Part shown: positions 36,360 through 43,917 of the stretch, in pieces
How the letters are laid out: each line of letters begins with the position of its first letter
Numbering within the stretch: the first letter of the stretch is position 1
Assembly: GCF_913058315.1 (NCBI RefSeq)
Contig: NZ_CAJXQY010000025.1
Coordinates: 1-43,917, forward strand
DNA: 43,917 bases
Direction: 5' to 3'
Source: an uncultured Alteromonas sp.
GTDB taxonomy: Bacteria > Pseudomonadota > Gammaproteobacteria > Enterobacterales > Alteromonadaceae
Translations under genes and position numbers: made by a program
Notes under the pieces: generated by a model
Database searches by the model: none
What the model saw: only the letters and a program-made list of their open reading frames with translations
Told to the model about the DNA's origin: nothing

Positions 36360-37396
36360 TCTGCCAGGTCAGCCCAAAGTCTGGCCAGGCCTTGCTGACC
36401 ATACTGGCCGGGTAGGCCCCACAGAAATGGCTCAGGCTGAATCATACGGCCATTATCGAAGGTAAAGCCGTCTGCACGGTCTTCTGCCACGAGTAAAGGC
36501 CCGTCCAGGTCAACAAACTGGACATCGGCGCACAGGCCATAAGCCGGTGCCATGGCCAGCGAAGAACCAACCATACAGCCAATCATGATTTGCAGGTTGT
36601 GCTGTTTAGCCGCGTGGTAAGCGCGAATTGCTTCGGTTAAGCCGCCGGTTTTATCCAGTTTAATATTGACCGCCTGATAGTACTTTGCCAGACGTTCTAT
36701 ATCTGCGCTCACGTGACAAGACTCATCTGCACACAGGATGACCGGGCTATTAAGCCCTGCCAGTTGTTCATCGGCTTCGGCAGGAACCGGCTGTTCTATC
36801 AGCGCCACACCAAGTTTAGCCATCTCCGGCAGCAATTCGTTCAGCATTGCTACCTGCCAACCCTCGTTGGCATCCACAATCAACCGGCTTTGCGGTGAGG
36901 CCTCGTGGATAGCTGCCAAACGTTCAAGCACCTGATGTTCATCCAGCTTAATTTTGATAAGCGGCGCATTTTGTATTTCCAGTGCCTGGTTTTTCATGCC
37001 TTCTGGCGTATCAATGCTGAGGGTTTGCGCAGTATAACAACGCTGTACCGTGTGCAGATTAGCCAGGCTGGCCACCGATTTACCCTTTATCTTGGCTTTT
37101 AAATCCCATAGGGCAGCGTCCAGTGCATTGCGGGCTGAACCAGCGGGTAGCAAGCCAAGCAGGTCTTCGGTTTCACCGACATTAGCAAAAGCAGGTTTGA
37201 TTTCCTCAAGTTGCGCCAGCACCGAATCAATGGATTCGTTATAGCGGGCGTAGGGCACAGACTCTCCCCAGCCATAATAGTGGCCGTCACTAACCACCAC
37301 GGTGATCACATCGGCCTGGGTTTTCGCGCCCCGTGAAATACGGAACTCTCTGGCGAGCGGAAAGGATTCGGTGAATGCTTTAAAAGACAGACTCAT
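36356..37396 (-). CDS. dgcA: N-acetyl-D-glutamate racemase DgcA (enolase superfamily, Ala-Glu epimerase-like)
   Basis: 346 residues from ATG 37396, which overlaps the dgcN stop in an ATGA. Enolase-superfamily residues are complete: the KxK motif (Lys148 and Lys150 in LIKIKLD), metal ligands Asp175 (VDANEGW), Glu201 (LIEQPVP) and Asp224 (CADES), and the opposing Lys246 (NIKLDKTGG). By sequence alone it could be called an L-Ala-D/L-Glu epimerase. Next to dgcN it fits DgcA, which in marine bacteria converts N-acetyl-D-glutamate to N-acetyl-L-glutamate. Translational coupling supports the joint pathway. Confidence 0.87.
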   Translation of the reverse strand: MSLSFKAFTESFPLAREFRISRGAKTQADVITVVVSDGHYYGWGESVPYARYNESIDSVLAQLEEIKPAFANVGETEDLLGLLPAGSARNALDAALWDLKAKIKGKSVASLANLHTVQRCYTAQTLSIDTPEGMKNQALEIQNAPLIKIKLDEHQVLERLAAIHEASPQSRLIVDANEGWQVAMLNELLPEMAKLGVALIEQPVPAEADEQLAGLNSPVILCADESCHVSADIERLAKYYQAVNIKLDKTGGLTEAIRAYHAAKQHNLQIMIGCMVGSSLAMAPAYGLCADVQFVDLDGPLLVAEDRADGFTFDNGRMIQPEPFLWGLPGQYGQQGLARLWADLAD

Positions 37397-38391
37397 TCCA
37401 ACGCCTCCACTAGTGCGCCAACGCCATGGCGGATAGGATCCACACAGGGCAGGCTGAGTTGTCTGGTGACTTCCTGACAATAAGCCAAGGCTTCTTCTTC
37501 GTTCACAGACGAAGTATTCACCGAAACCCCTACGACTTTTACAGCCGGGTTGGTGATCCGCGCGGCGCTTAAGTTCATTTCTATCACCTGTTCAAGGCCA
37601 GGCAGGGGGCGGCCGGGCAGGGCACGCATATGATCACGGTTTAATGCGTGGCAGATCACCAGGGCATCCGGTTGGGAGCCGTGGAGTAGCCCTAAGCTCA
37701 CACCAGCGAAGGCAGGGTGATACAGTGAGCCCTGTCCTTCGATTAAATCCCAGTGGTCGTCGTCATTGGCCGGGCAGAGTGCTTCGACACTGCCGGAGAT
37801 AAAATCAGCGACCACGCAATCCACAGCTACGCCTTCACCGGCAACCAGAATGCCGCTCTGACCCGTAGCGCGAAACGTGGCTTTCATGCCCTGACTTTGC
37901 ATGCCTCGGGCCAGGCTCAGAGTGGTGTACATTTTACCGACTGAACAGTCGGTACCTACCGTAAGCAAACGTTTACCGGGGCGTTTTACGCCGGTGCCGG
38001 TTTTAAATTTGGTGGTCGGGTGGCGAATGTCTATCAGCCGGCGACCGAGTGCTTCGGCTTTTTCAGCCACTTCGGCAATATCGCTGAGCTTATCGTGCAA
38101 GCCATTGATGATATCCATACCGGCTTCCAGCGCGGTAATAATAGACGCCACCAGTGATGGGTCGAGCACACCACCGCTATTGGCAAAGCCCAGGACAAAA
38201 GCTTTAGCCCCTTTTTCTGCGCCTTCTTCAATGGTCATCGCCGGTAAGCCGGTGGAAACCGTGCAGCCGGGCAGAGCAAATTCGCCGACGCACATCTCAG
38301 GGCTCCAGTCTGCTGCGCTCTTGGCCATTTTAATGCTGAGCGGATCCGTGGCAGTGCCGATAAAAAGTAAATAAGGGGAAGGCAGGTTCAT
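37393..38391 (-). CDS. dgcN: D-glutamate N-acetyltransferase DgcN (DUF1611 family)
   Basis: 332 residues from ATG 38391, with GGAG five bases upstream. A P-loop-like motif, GTDCSVGK (146-153), precedes the C-terminal DUF1611-type NTPase-like domain, which includes DLIEGQGSLYHPAF and HALNRDHMR. DgcN acetylates D-glutamate in the D-Glu catabolic route described in marine Proteobacteria. The stop overlaps the dgcA start by 4 bases. A deacetylase would be needed to release L-glutamate; none is seen here. Confidence 0.88.
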   Translation of the reverse strand: MNLPSPYLLFIGTATDPLSIKMAKSAADWSPEMCVGEFALPGCTVSTGLPAMTIEEGAEKGAKAFVLGFANSGGVLDPSLVASIITALEAGMDIINGLHDKLSDIAEVAEKAEALGRRLIDIRHPTTKFKTGTGVKRPGKRLLTVGTDCSVGKMYTTLSLARGMQSQGMKATFRATGQSGILVAGEGVAVDCVVADFISGSVEALCPANDDDHWDLIEGQGSLYHPAFAGVSLGLLHGSQPDALVICHALNRDHMRALPGRPLPGLEQVIEMNLSAARITNPAVKVVGVSVNTSSVNEEEALAYCQEVTRQLSLPCVDPIRHGVGALVEALE

Positions 38392-38532
38392 GATAACTCC
38401 TTGAACAGAGGTCACATAAGGTGACTGAAGAAGATGAAAACAAAGGTCAGTACCCTAAAGCCATCGACTAATGAATTCCAGCGTTATTCTTCATTAATAA
38501 ATGGCGTCGGGGTCTGTCACTGGCGGTCATCC

Positions 38533-39528
38533 TTAACTATAAGCGTTGAGCTGATCCAGATAGGTTTGTTTCTCGCTTTCGGGAAGCCAGGTAACGTTGA
38601 AGGCATTGGCCATCAGGGTTTTGATTTCGTCGCGGCTGAAGTCTCCCTCTTGCTGAAGGGCAATCAGGTTTTCATTCATGTAAGCCCGAAAGTAGGCCGG
38701 ATCGTCGGAATTAATGGTTGCCAGCATGCCTTTGTTGAGCATTTGGCGAATTTCCTCAGAGGTTAATGACTGCACCACAAACTGGTTGGACACCGGACAC
38801 ACGGTGAGCCCTAGTTTATGGCTTTTGATTAGCTCGCAAAGTTGTTCTGACTCGAGTGAGTTAACACCGTGATCAATGCGATCAACGCCAATAATCTCAA
38901 TGACCTGGCGGATATGCTCCAGCGTATTTTTCTGATTTACGTCGCAGTGCATGGTGAGTTTAAGGCCCCATTCTTTGGCCATCTTAAACACGTCACGGAA
39001 CTTCACCGGTGGATTGTTATGCTCATCGGAGTCAAGGCCTACGCCGACCAGCCAGCCCAGATAAGGCTTGGCCATTTCAAGATGCTCCATGGCACTTTCT
39101 GCCGACATATCACGCAGAAAACACATAATTAGCTGACTGCGGATCCCCAGCTTTTCCTCTGCTGCGGTCTGGGCTTTGCGGATGCCGGTGATCACCGTAT
39201 CAAAACTTACGCCGCGGCTGGTATGACCCTGTGGGTCAAAGAAAATTTCGGTATAAACCACGTTTTGTGAGGCCGCTTTTGCCAGGTAATCCCAGGTCAG
39301 CTGGTAAAAGTCCTCTTCATCAATCAGTACGCTCATGCCTGCGTAGTAAATTTTTAAAAAAGAGGGTAAATCATGAAAGTCGTAAGCCGCGATAAGTGCT
39401 TCAGGGGTGTCATAGGGAAGTTCGATGTTATTTTTTTTGGCGAGAGCGAAACTCAGTTCCGGTTCCAGCGTACCTTCAATATGAACATGTAACTCTGCTT
39501 TAGGCATACCTTCGATAAATGCTTGCAT
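38533..39528 (-). CDS. Adenosine deaminase-like amidohydrolase, probably adenine deaminase
   Basis: 331 residues from ATG 39528, with GGAG upstream. Metal ligands are HxH (His14 and His16 in AELHVHIEGT), a His in TMHCDVN, a His in DRIDHGVNS and Asp in NSDDPAYF, as in adenosine deaminase. The stretch YYAGMSVLIDEEDFYQLTWDYL followed by FFDPQGHTSRG is the form known from bacterial and fungal adenine deaminases (for example Pseudomonas PA0148), so adenine to hypoxanthine is the more likely reaction. It lies 141 bases upstream of dgcN on the same strand; co-transcription is possible but not shown. Confidence 0.87.
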   Translation of the reverse strand: MQAFIEGMPKAELHVHIEGTLEPELSFALAKKNNIELPYDTPEALIAAYDFHDLPSFLKIYYAGMSVLIDEEDFYQLTWDYLAKAASQNVVYTEIFFDPQGHTSRGVSFDTVITGIRKAQTAAEEKLGIRSQLIMCFLRDMSAESAMEHLEMAKPYLGWLVGVGLDSDEHNNPPVKFRDVFKMAKEWGLKLTMHCDVNQKNTLEHIRQVIEIIGVDRIDHGVNSLESEQLCELIKSHKLGLTVCPVSNQFVVQSLTSEEIRQMLNKGMLATINSDDPAYFRAYMNENLIALQQEGDFSRDEIKTLMANAFNVTWLPESEKQTYLDQLNAYS

Positions 39529-39725
39529 ACACACTCCGTATTCTTGTTAGATGATATTCATCGGGTGTTTTTGGCGATTATTCGGGTAAGTTTTGCAAGT
39601 ATTATTCCCTGGCAGTCAAAATTCTAACCAGTTGTTTCGTCAACGTTTGTTATTCGCCGGGGCGCGGCAGATGTTTCACAACGGTGCAAATTTGCCCGAA
39701 AACATGGCAAGCCCGGCGTTATCAC

Positions 39726-40169
39726 TCAGCGACGTAATTTAGGCTTACCCCGTTGCCAGAACTGCGCGCCGTCGTAGGGCAGATCGTCTTCTACAGTAAA
39801 GGTTTTGTCGGCAATCACGCTGCCATTCAGTTCCAGAGTCATGCGCCAGTCGCCTACTTTATTGTGCAGCGGTTCCCACAGCGTATCGCCGAGATAAAAA
39901 TCCCAGTCGTTTGAGCGGATGTATTCCTCGCCGTCAAAAGGCGGCATAGCAATACCGTCTTCATCAGGAATGTCCGGATGGTAAATGCAGTAGCGAACTT
40001 GCTGATTCTTGGCGCGTTTTATGTTAACAATAAAGCCAAATTCAATATCCAGCTGCAGTGGAATGTGGTTGGTGAATGTCTTAATTTTAGGCAATGCTTT
40101 GGCGTCGGCATCCCACTTGGTGTGAATACCATAAGTGACTATTTCAATAATGGGTTTTGGCTTTGCCAT
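39726..40169 (-). CDS. DUF3859-like protein
   Basis: 147 residues from ATG 40169 (upstream in-frame residues lack family character). A beta-rich soluble protein: PIIEIVTYGIHTKW, then FEFGF-like strands (LDIEFGFIVNIKRAKNQ), IPDEDGIAMPPF, WDFYLGDTLWEPL and WRMTLELNGSVIADKTFTV. The pattern resembles DUF3859, an immunoglobulin-like small domain of unknown function. No signal peptide. It is divergent from the propeller gene. Confidence 0.6.
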   Translation of the reverse strand: MAKPKPIIEIVTYGIHTKWDADAKALPKIKTFTNHIPLQLDIEFGFIVNIKRAKNQQVRYCIYHPDIPDEDGIAMPPFDGEEYIRSNDWDFYLGDTLWEPLHNKVGDWRMTLELNGSVIADKTFTVEDDLPYDGAQFWQRGKPKLRR

Positions 40170-40238
40170 GGCGTACTTTTTTAATTGTATGATAAATTTA
40201 ATGTTAGCAAATTTAACCAAGGATTTCTGCCCCGACAT

Positions 40239-41246
40239 ATGAAAAGAATAACCCTGACTACCATGTTGATCGCCAGTCTTTTCCCGGTGGCGAAGGCTGA
40301 AGTAACGGTCCATCAGTTAAACGATAAGGTTTCGTTTCAGGCGGTGACCTGGCAAGGCCAGTATGCGCTGGCTTCCGGCACTGCTGGAGGGATCTATTTA
40401 TCTGCAAATGATGGCAACAGCTGGCAGCAGATACCGGCCCCGGCCGGGGCTGAAGCGAAACAGTTTCGCGATAACCAACGGCTCAGCAGCGGTCGGCTGG
40501 TGGTGATGAGTGCGGGCGAAGGGCCGGATTCGGGCCTGTTTATCAGTGATAATGCCGGCGCACACTGGCAACAGGTGTCACAGGGTGAGGCGCAAAGCAC
40601 CTTTTATGACTGCTTTTATATGACCTCGCTCACTATGGGCTGGCTATATGGCGATTCCGATGAGCAGGGCTTGTTTGTGCTGGCCACCACCGATGGCGGA
40701 CTAAACTGGCAAAGACAGTCGCTGCCCATCAAAGCCCAATCATCAGAGGGCGGGTTTGCCTCCAGCGGTACCTGTCTTAATGACGCACCTGGCAGGGGAA
40801 TTGTGATTGGTACCGGTAATGGTGATACGCCGCGGCTACTAATACTTGAGGGAAACCAATGGCACAGTATTGAAAGCCCGATTGCCGGCGGCGAGGCGAG
40901 TGGGATTTTCTCTGTGCAGGCAACAACAAATACCGTGTTTGTCAGCGGCGGCAGTCTCAAGCTTGCCGGCGCTGTGGCCAGTGCCTGGCAGTACTTCATT
41001 GATAGTGGAAACTGGCAGGCATTACCTGAATTGCCGCTAAAAGGCGCGGTATATGGCTCAGCTTTACTGGCTACAACCGAAGGTGTTGAGTACTGGGTGA
41101 GTAATCCTCAGGGCGTCGCGGTATTAAAACCGGGCGCGGATGACTGGTTGGTGGTGAGCCAAAGCAATATCTGGAGTCTGGCATGTCAGGCCGAGAAAGG
41201 TTGTATTGGCGCGGGTAAAAACGGCGTGGTAGAGCTGTACCGGTAA
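40239..41246 (+). CDS. Secreted YCF48-like beta-propeller protein
   Basis: 335 residues from ATG 40239. A signal peptide (RITLTTMLIASLFPVAKA) is followed by repeated blades with the Asp-box type pattern DGNSWQQI, NAGAHWQQV and DGGLNWQRQ, as in sialidase-like, photosystem II assembly YCF48 and related propellers. A Cys pair near the C-terminus (LACQAEKGC) may be a disulfide. It is likely periplasmic or outer-membrane associated; function unknown. Its stop is 60 bases from the convergent lipoprotein gene. Confidence 0.75.
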   Translation: MKRITLTTMLIASLFPVAKAEVTVHQLNDKVSFQAVTWQGQYALASGTAGGIYLSANDGNSWQQIPAPAGAEAKQFRDNQRLSSGRLVVMSAGEGPDSGLFISDNAGAHWQQVSQGEAQSTFYDCFYMTSLTMGWLYGDSDEQGLFVLATTDGGLNWQRQSLPIKAQSSEGGFASSGTCLNDAPGRGIVIGTGNGDTPRLLILEGNQWHSIESPIAGGEASGIFSVQATTNTVFVSGGSLKLAGAVASAWQYFIDSGNWQALPELPLKGAVYGSALLATTEGVEYWVSNPQGVAVLKPGADDWLVVSQSNIWSLACQAEKGCIGAGKNGVVELYR

Positions 41247-41261
41247 CTCACCAGCAGGAAT

Positions 41262-41289
41262 AAAAAAAGCGCCCGGGACTGGGCGCTTT
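41262..41289 (-). terminator. Terminator between convergent propeller genes
   Basis: GCGCCC (41269-41274), loop GGGACT, GGGCGC (41281-41286), with seven A on the left that become T-7 on the minus strand. It clearly ends the minus-strand lipoprotein gene (stop at 41307); on the plus strand only TTT follows. Confidence 0.85.
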
Positions 41290-41306
41290 GGTTACTGGTC
41301 GTTAGA

Positions 41307-43370
41307 TTAGTTAACCGGCACAACCACTACCGATTCCGGCGCGGTGTAACTCATGCTGTAATCCGCGGCAATATCACCACTGGCGCTGTTGAGAATGTTA
41401 TCAAAGCGCATGATCACGTTATTCGATTTCTCTGCGACATACAGGTGTCCGTTGCTTAACATCAGATCGACCGGGTTACCCAGCATGGAGTTGGGCCCTG
41501 CAATCATCACGCTCATATCACTTAAGCCACTGGCCATACCGGCAGCCGGGATAACATAAAGCTTACCGTCGGTAGCACTGGCGGCGCTGCCCACGTCAGA
41601 GATAACCAGGCTGTCAGACTGCGGATCGTAATCGATGCCATGAATATTGGTTGGCGCGCTAACTGCTACGCCTCCCATGGCAGGAGTGATTAGACGGTCT
41701 TCACCGGTGATCGTTGTCATGCCCGACATCAGTTTACGGGTGACTTCGTCAAATACCGCTACGGTACCGTTAGTGAGTGCCACAAAGGCACGGTCGGTGG
41801 CAGCATCGTAGTCAACGTCCCATGGACGCGCACCGTTACTGGCAACCAGCGAGAGCAGTGGCGCAACATCGCCGGACGCACAAGACGAAAATATCTGCAC
41901 CGCTGGCGTATCGGGATTAAACTCGGCCACAAAGAGCAGGCCGTGAGCAGATGACACATCCACCCCCTTCGGCGTGACTAAACCGGTACTGGCTCCCATA
42001 ATCATATGGTCCTGCGACATACTGTAGCTGTCGTCGTCACGCATGCTGGCCAGACGGTTGACTACCAGTACGCCACCCATCGACGAATCCGGGTTGTCAA
42101 AGGTAATGGCACCATCACCCATCGTATCAATGGTGACACTTTCAATACTCATACCGGCATCAAAGTTGCCCAGTGTACTGCTGAGTACCGAACTGTAACG
42201 GGATATTTGCCCGGTGGTGGCACCCGCAGCAGAGGGATTGCTGGACACCACAATGCCATTGATGGTGGTGGTCGCCAGCGCGTTATCTGACGCATCCAGG
42301 CTGGTCATTTCAGGCATTACCTGTACCAGCGACTCCGGTTTGCTGGTAGGGGTTGCAAGGGTGGGAGCCATATCGCCATCCGGCCCATCGAAAATGTTGG
42401 TAAACACTAAAATGGCATCGTTCGATTTTTCTGCCACACGCAAGGTGGTGCCGGTAAGAATAATGTCTACCGGGTTACCCAGCATAGACATCGGACCGCC
42501 AACCTGACGGGCGGGCACTGTATTACCATCCGCCATGGCAGCATTATTGAGTACAAACAGCTGACCATCATCGGCCACGGCGGCGTCGCCTACATCAGAA
42601 ACTATCAGGCGATCACCGGAGGCATCATAAACAATACCGTGAAGATTCACCGATAACTGATTACCGTCGGCATCTGCCGGTACAATAGTCCGCATTACGG
42701 TGGGGGCATAGCCGGAGGTCATTACGTTATCGTAAACGGCCACCGTGCCGTCGGTAAGTGCCACATACATGCGGTCATTCACTTCATCGACGGTGACATC
42801 CCAGGGCTTGGCTGGCAGAGCAATTTCAGCAACCGGCATTACATCGCCTGCGGCCTGACTGCCAAATACACTGATCCGCATACCGTTGAAATCCGCCACA
42901 AACACCATGCCACTTTCGGAGGCCAGGTGAATGCCTTTAGGGTTGATAAGACCGGTGTTGGTACCAGTAATGTCTTTGTCATAGCCAGGCATGTACATGC
43001 CTTCTGAGCGAGAGGTCATGCGGCAGAGGGTCCGCAAGCTGCCGGTGCTGCTATCTCCGGCCTGAATCAGGGTACCAGTGTCATCGAGTACGATACCTTC
43101 ATTATTCCCGCTGGTGAAACGGCTCAGCATGGCCGCATTTTGATCGACCCGGCTAACCGTGCCACGGTTAGCGTCGCCGTTATTGGCAATTAAAAATACC
43201 CCTTCAGACAGTCCCGGTGCGCCATCGTTACCATCACTGCCGTCAGCGCCATTGATCCCGTCCATGCCGGCCGGACCGGTGTCGCCGTCGTCTGCACAGC
43301 CGCCAAGCGCCAGAGTCAGTGACAGCGCAATGATCGACGGAGCTAAGCTCCAATGATATTTTGTATTCAT
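41307..43370 (-). CDS. Large lipoprotein with collagen-like linker and duplicated propeller halves
   Basis: 687 residues from ATG 43370, with AAGGAG upstream. A lipoprotein signal peptide ends LALGGC (Cys25). Residues 29-53 are perfect Gly-X-Y triplets (Gly at every third position). Two similar halves of about 240 residues follow. Matching stretches are KGIHLASESGMVFVADFN with KGVDVSSAHGLLFVAEFN, MYVALTDGTVAVYDNV with AFVALTNGTVAVFDEV, and SMLGNPVDIILTG with SMLGNPVDLMLSN. Blades resemble NHL/YVTN-type propellers. It is probably anchored to the outer membrane; ligand and role unknown. Confidence 0.8.
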   Translation of the reverse strand: MNTKYHWSLAPSIIALSLTLALGGCADDGDTGPAGMDGINGADGSDGNDGAPGLSEGVFLIANNGDANRGTVSRVDQNAAMLSRFTSGNNEGIVLDDTGTLIQAGDSSTGSLRTLCRMTSRSEGMYMPGYDKDITGTNTGLINPKGIHLASESGMVFVADFNGMRISVFGSQAAGDVMPVAEIALPAKPWDVTVDEVNDRMYVALTDGTVAVYDNVMTSGYAPTVMRTIVPADADGNQLSVNLHGIVYDASGDRLIVSDVGDAAVADDGQLFVLNNAAMADGNTVPARQVGGPMSMLGNPVDIILTGTTLRVAEKSNDAILVFTNIFDGPDGDMAPTLATPTSKPESLVQVMPEMTSLDASDNALATTTINGIVVSSNPSAAGATTGQISRYSSVLSSTLGNFDAGMSIESVTIDTMGDGAITFDNPDSSMGGVLVVNRLASMRDDDSYSMSQDHMIMGASTGLVTPKGVDVSSAHGLLFVAEFNPDTPAVQIFSSCASGDVAPLLSLVASNGARPWDVDYDAATDRAFVALTNGTVAVFDEVTRKLMSGMTTITGEDRLITPAMGGVAVSAPTNIHGIDYDPQSDSLVISDVGSAASATDGKLYVIPAAGMASGLSDMSVMIAGPNSMLGNPVDLMLSNGHLYVAEKSNNVIMRFDNILNSASGDIAADYSMSYTAPESVVVVPVN

Positions 43371-43433
43371 ATTCCGTATCTCCTTGTAGTGGGTATGACT
43401 GCCATACTGCAGGATGAAAAAAGCAGCCCTCAT

Positions 43434-43599
43434 AAGCCAAACGAGTGAGATGCGGGCGTAGATGCAAAATAATAAAATTAAATTTATAAAAAATTTAAGA
43501 GTATAAATATACCCATAAAATCAACTGGTTCTCCCTTGCTTAGTAACTATCTGCCTATACATCAGTACAAGCGAAAGACCCTTATTAGAGATAAAAGCT
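43434..43599. other. AT-rich divergent intergenic region
   Basis: The bases between the lipoprotein gene (minus) and the DUF445 gene (plus) are strongly A+T-rich from about 43465 to 43530. It must hold promoters for both, but the low complexity prevents a firm -35/-10 call. Confidence 0.35.
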
Positions 43600-43871
43600 A
43601 TGGATAAAGCGGCACAATTAACCCGGGCAAAACGACAGGCCGGACTCTGGCTCCTGGGGGCCGCAGGCTTGTTTATCTGTATTAGTGTGTGGCAAACCCT
43701 GCAGCCTGCGCTGAGTGATCATACTGCTCTGGGGCTGGTTAAAATGATGGCTGAAGCTGCATTGGTAGGCGGCCTGGCAGACTGGTTTGCGGTGAGTGCG
43801 TTATTTCGGCCGATCCCGGCGTTTAAGCCAATCCCACACACCAATATCGTGGCTCGCAATCAGCATACTAT
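43600..43871 (+). CDS. DUF445 family membrane protein, 5' part only
   Basis: 90 residues from ATG 43600, truncated by adapter sequence. After a charged start (MDKAAQLTRAKRQ) comes a membrane helix (LWLLGAAGLFICISVW). The DUF445 signature EAALVGGLADWFAVSALFR follows, then PIPHTNIVARN, as in E. coli YjiN. The frame stays open through the adapter to the window end, so automatic gene callers will add about 15 false residues. Function of the family is unknown. Confidence 0.88.
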
Positions 43872-43917
43872 CTGTCTCTTATACACATCTCCGAGCCCAC
43901 GAGACAGGCAGAAATCT
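43872..43917 (+). other. Illumina Nextera adapter plus index, artefact
   Basis: 43872-43890 reads CTGTCTCTTATACACATCT, the transposase mosaic end. It is followed by CCGAGCCCACGAGAC (43891-43905), the Nextera read-2 adapter in reverse complement. AGGCAGAA (43906-43913) matches a common Nextera i7 index (N703), and ATCT begins the next adapter part. These bases are library construct, not genome. Confidence 0.97.

Noticed and set aside
1..43871. CRISPR arrays, IS elements, prophage or integration sites
   Set aside because: I saw no regularly spaced direct repeats, transposase, integrase or terminal repeats; the adapter mosaic end at 43872 is a library artefact, not a Tn5 insertion.

Overview
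The window looks like one contig of a draft genome from a marine gammaproteobacterium of the Alteromonadales (Alteromonas-like or a relative). This rests on protein character and gene content: the rimP-nusA-infB-rbfA-truB-rpsO core, a DgcN/DgcA D-glutamate pair, DUF3718-like and DUF3859-like small proteins, and many cyclic-di-GMP and two-component proteins. It begins inside a glycoside hydrolase gene. It ends in a sequencing artefact: bases 43872-43917 are the Illumina Nextera adapter followed by what looks like an i7 index, so the last 46 bases are not genomic.

Layout. 1-772: 3' part of a GH1 beta-glucosidase. 1008-6369: signalling block with a soluble histidine kinase, an 1100-residue MHYT-PAS-PAS hybrid kinase with REC and HPt, and an almost abutting REC-HD-GYP cyclic-di-GMP phosphodiesterase. 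6407-13234: translation and transcription operon rimP (TTG start), nusA, infB, rbfA, truB, rpsO, with an upstream promoter, a terminator-like hairpin and a rimP-leader-type attenuator. The usual pnp does not follow rpsO. 13249-20853: a minus-strand run with two proteins of unknown function (one a likely lipoprotein), an SDR dehydrogenase, MntP, a chemoreceptor, a patatin phospholipase, a coiled-coil membrane protein and a thioredoxin-like exported protein. 20856-22409: a GNAT/nitrilase fusion, facing a 2OG-Fe(II) oxygenase.

23515-27705: a REC-TPR protein whose REC domain lacks the phosphoacceptor Asp, then ahpC-ahpF peroxide detoxification. 27915-32877: a PAS3-GGDEF-EAL protein, a bacterial PH-domain membrane protein, an orphan winged-helix regulator, a DUF3718-like secreted protein, a STAS-like small protein and a DUF465 (YdcH-like) protein. 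The regulator faces the DUF3718-like gene across a helically phased ATGA repeat array. 33017-36359: YgiQ radical SAM protein, thioredoxin 2 (TrxC) and an EVE-domain protein. 36356-39528: dgcA, dgcN and an adenine-deaminase-type hydrolase. 39726-43370: a DUF3859-like protein, a secreted YCF48-like propeller and a large lipoprotein with a collagen-like linker and duplicated propeller halves. 43600 to the end: the start of a DUF445 membrane protein, cut by the adapter.

Working together: the MHYT kinase and HD-GYP regulator form a plausible phosphorelay that lowers cyclic-di-GMP, and the PAS-GGDEF-EAL protein at 27915 could act on the same pool. AhpC and AhpF form a complete peroxidase. DgcN and DgcA would convert D-glutamate to N-acetyl-L-glutamate. 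I saw no prophage, IS element, CRISPR array, tRNA or rRNA gene. I did not find a clearly new multi-gene system; the best leads are the phased repeat array, the rimP upstream architecture, the GNAT-nitrilase neighbourhood and the receiver without Asp.
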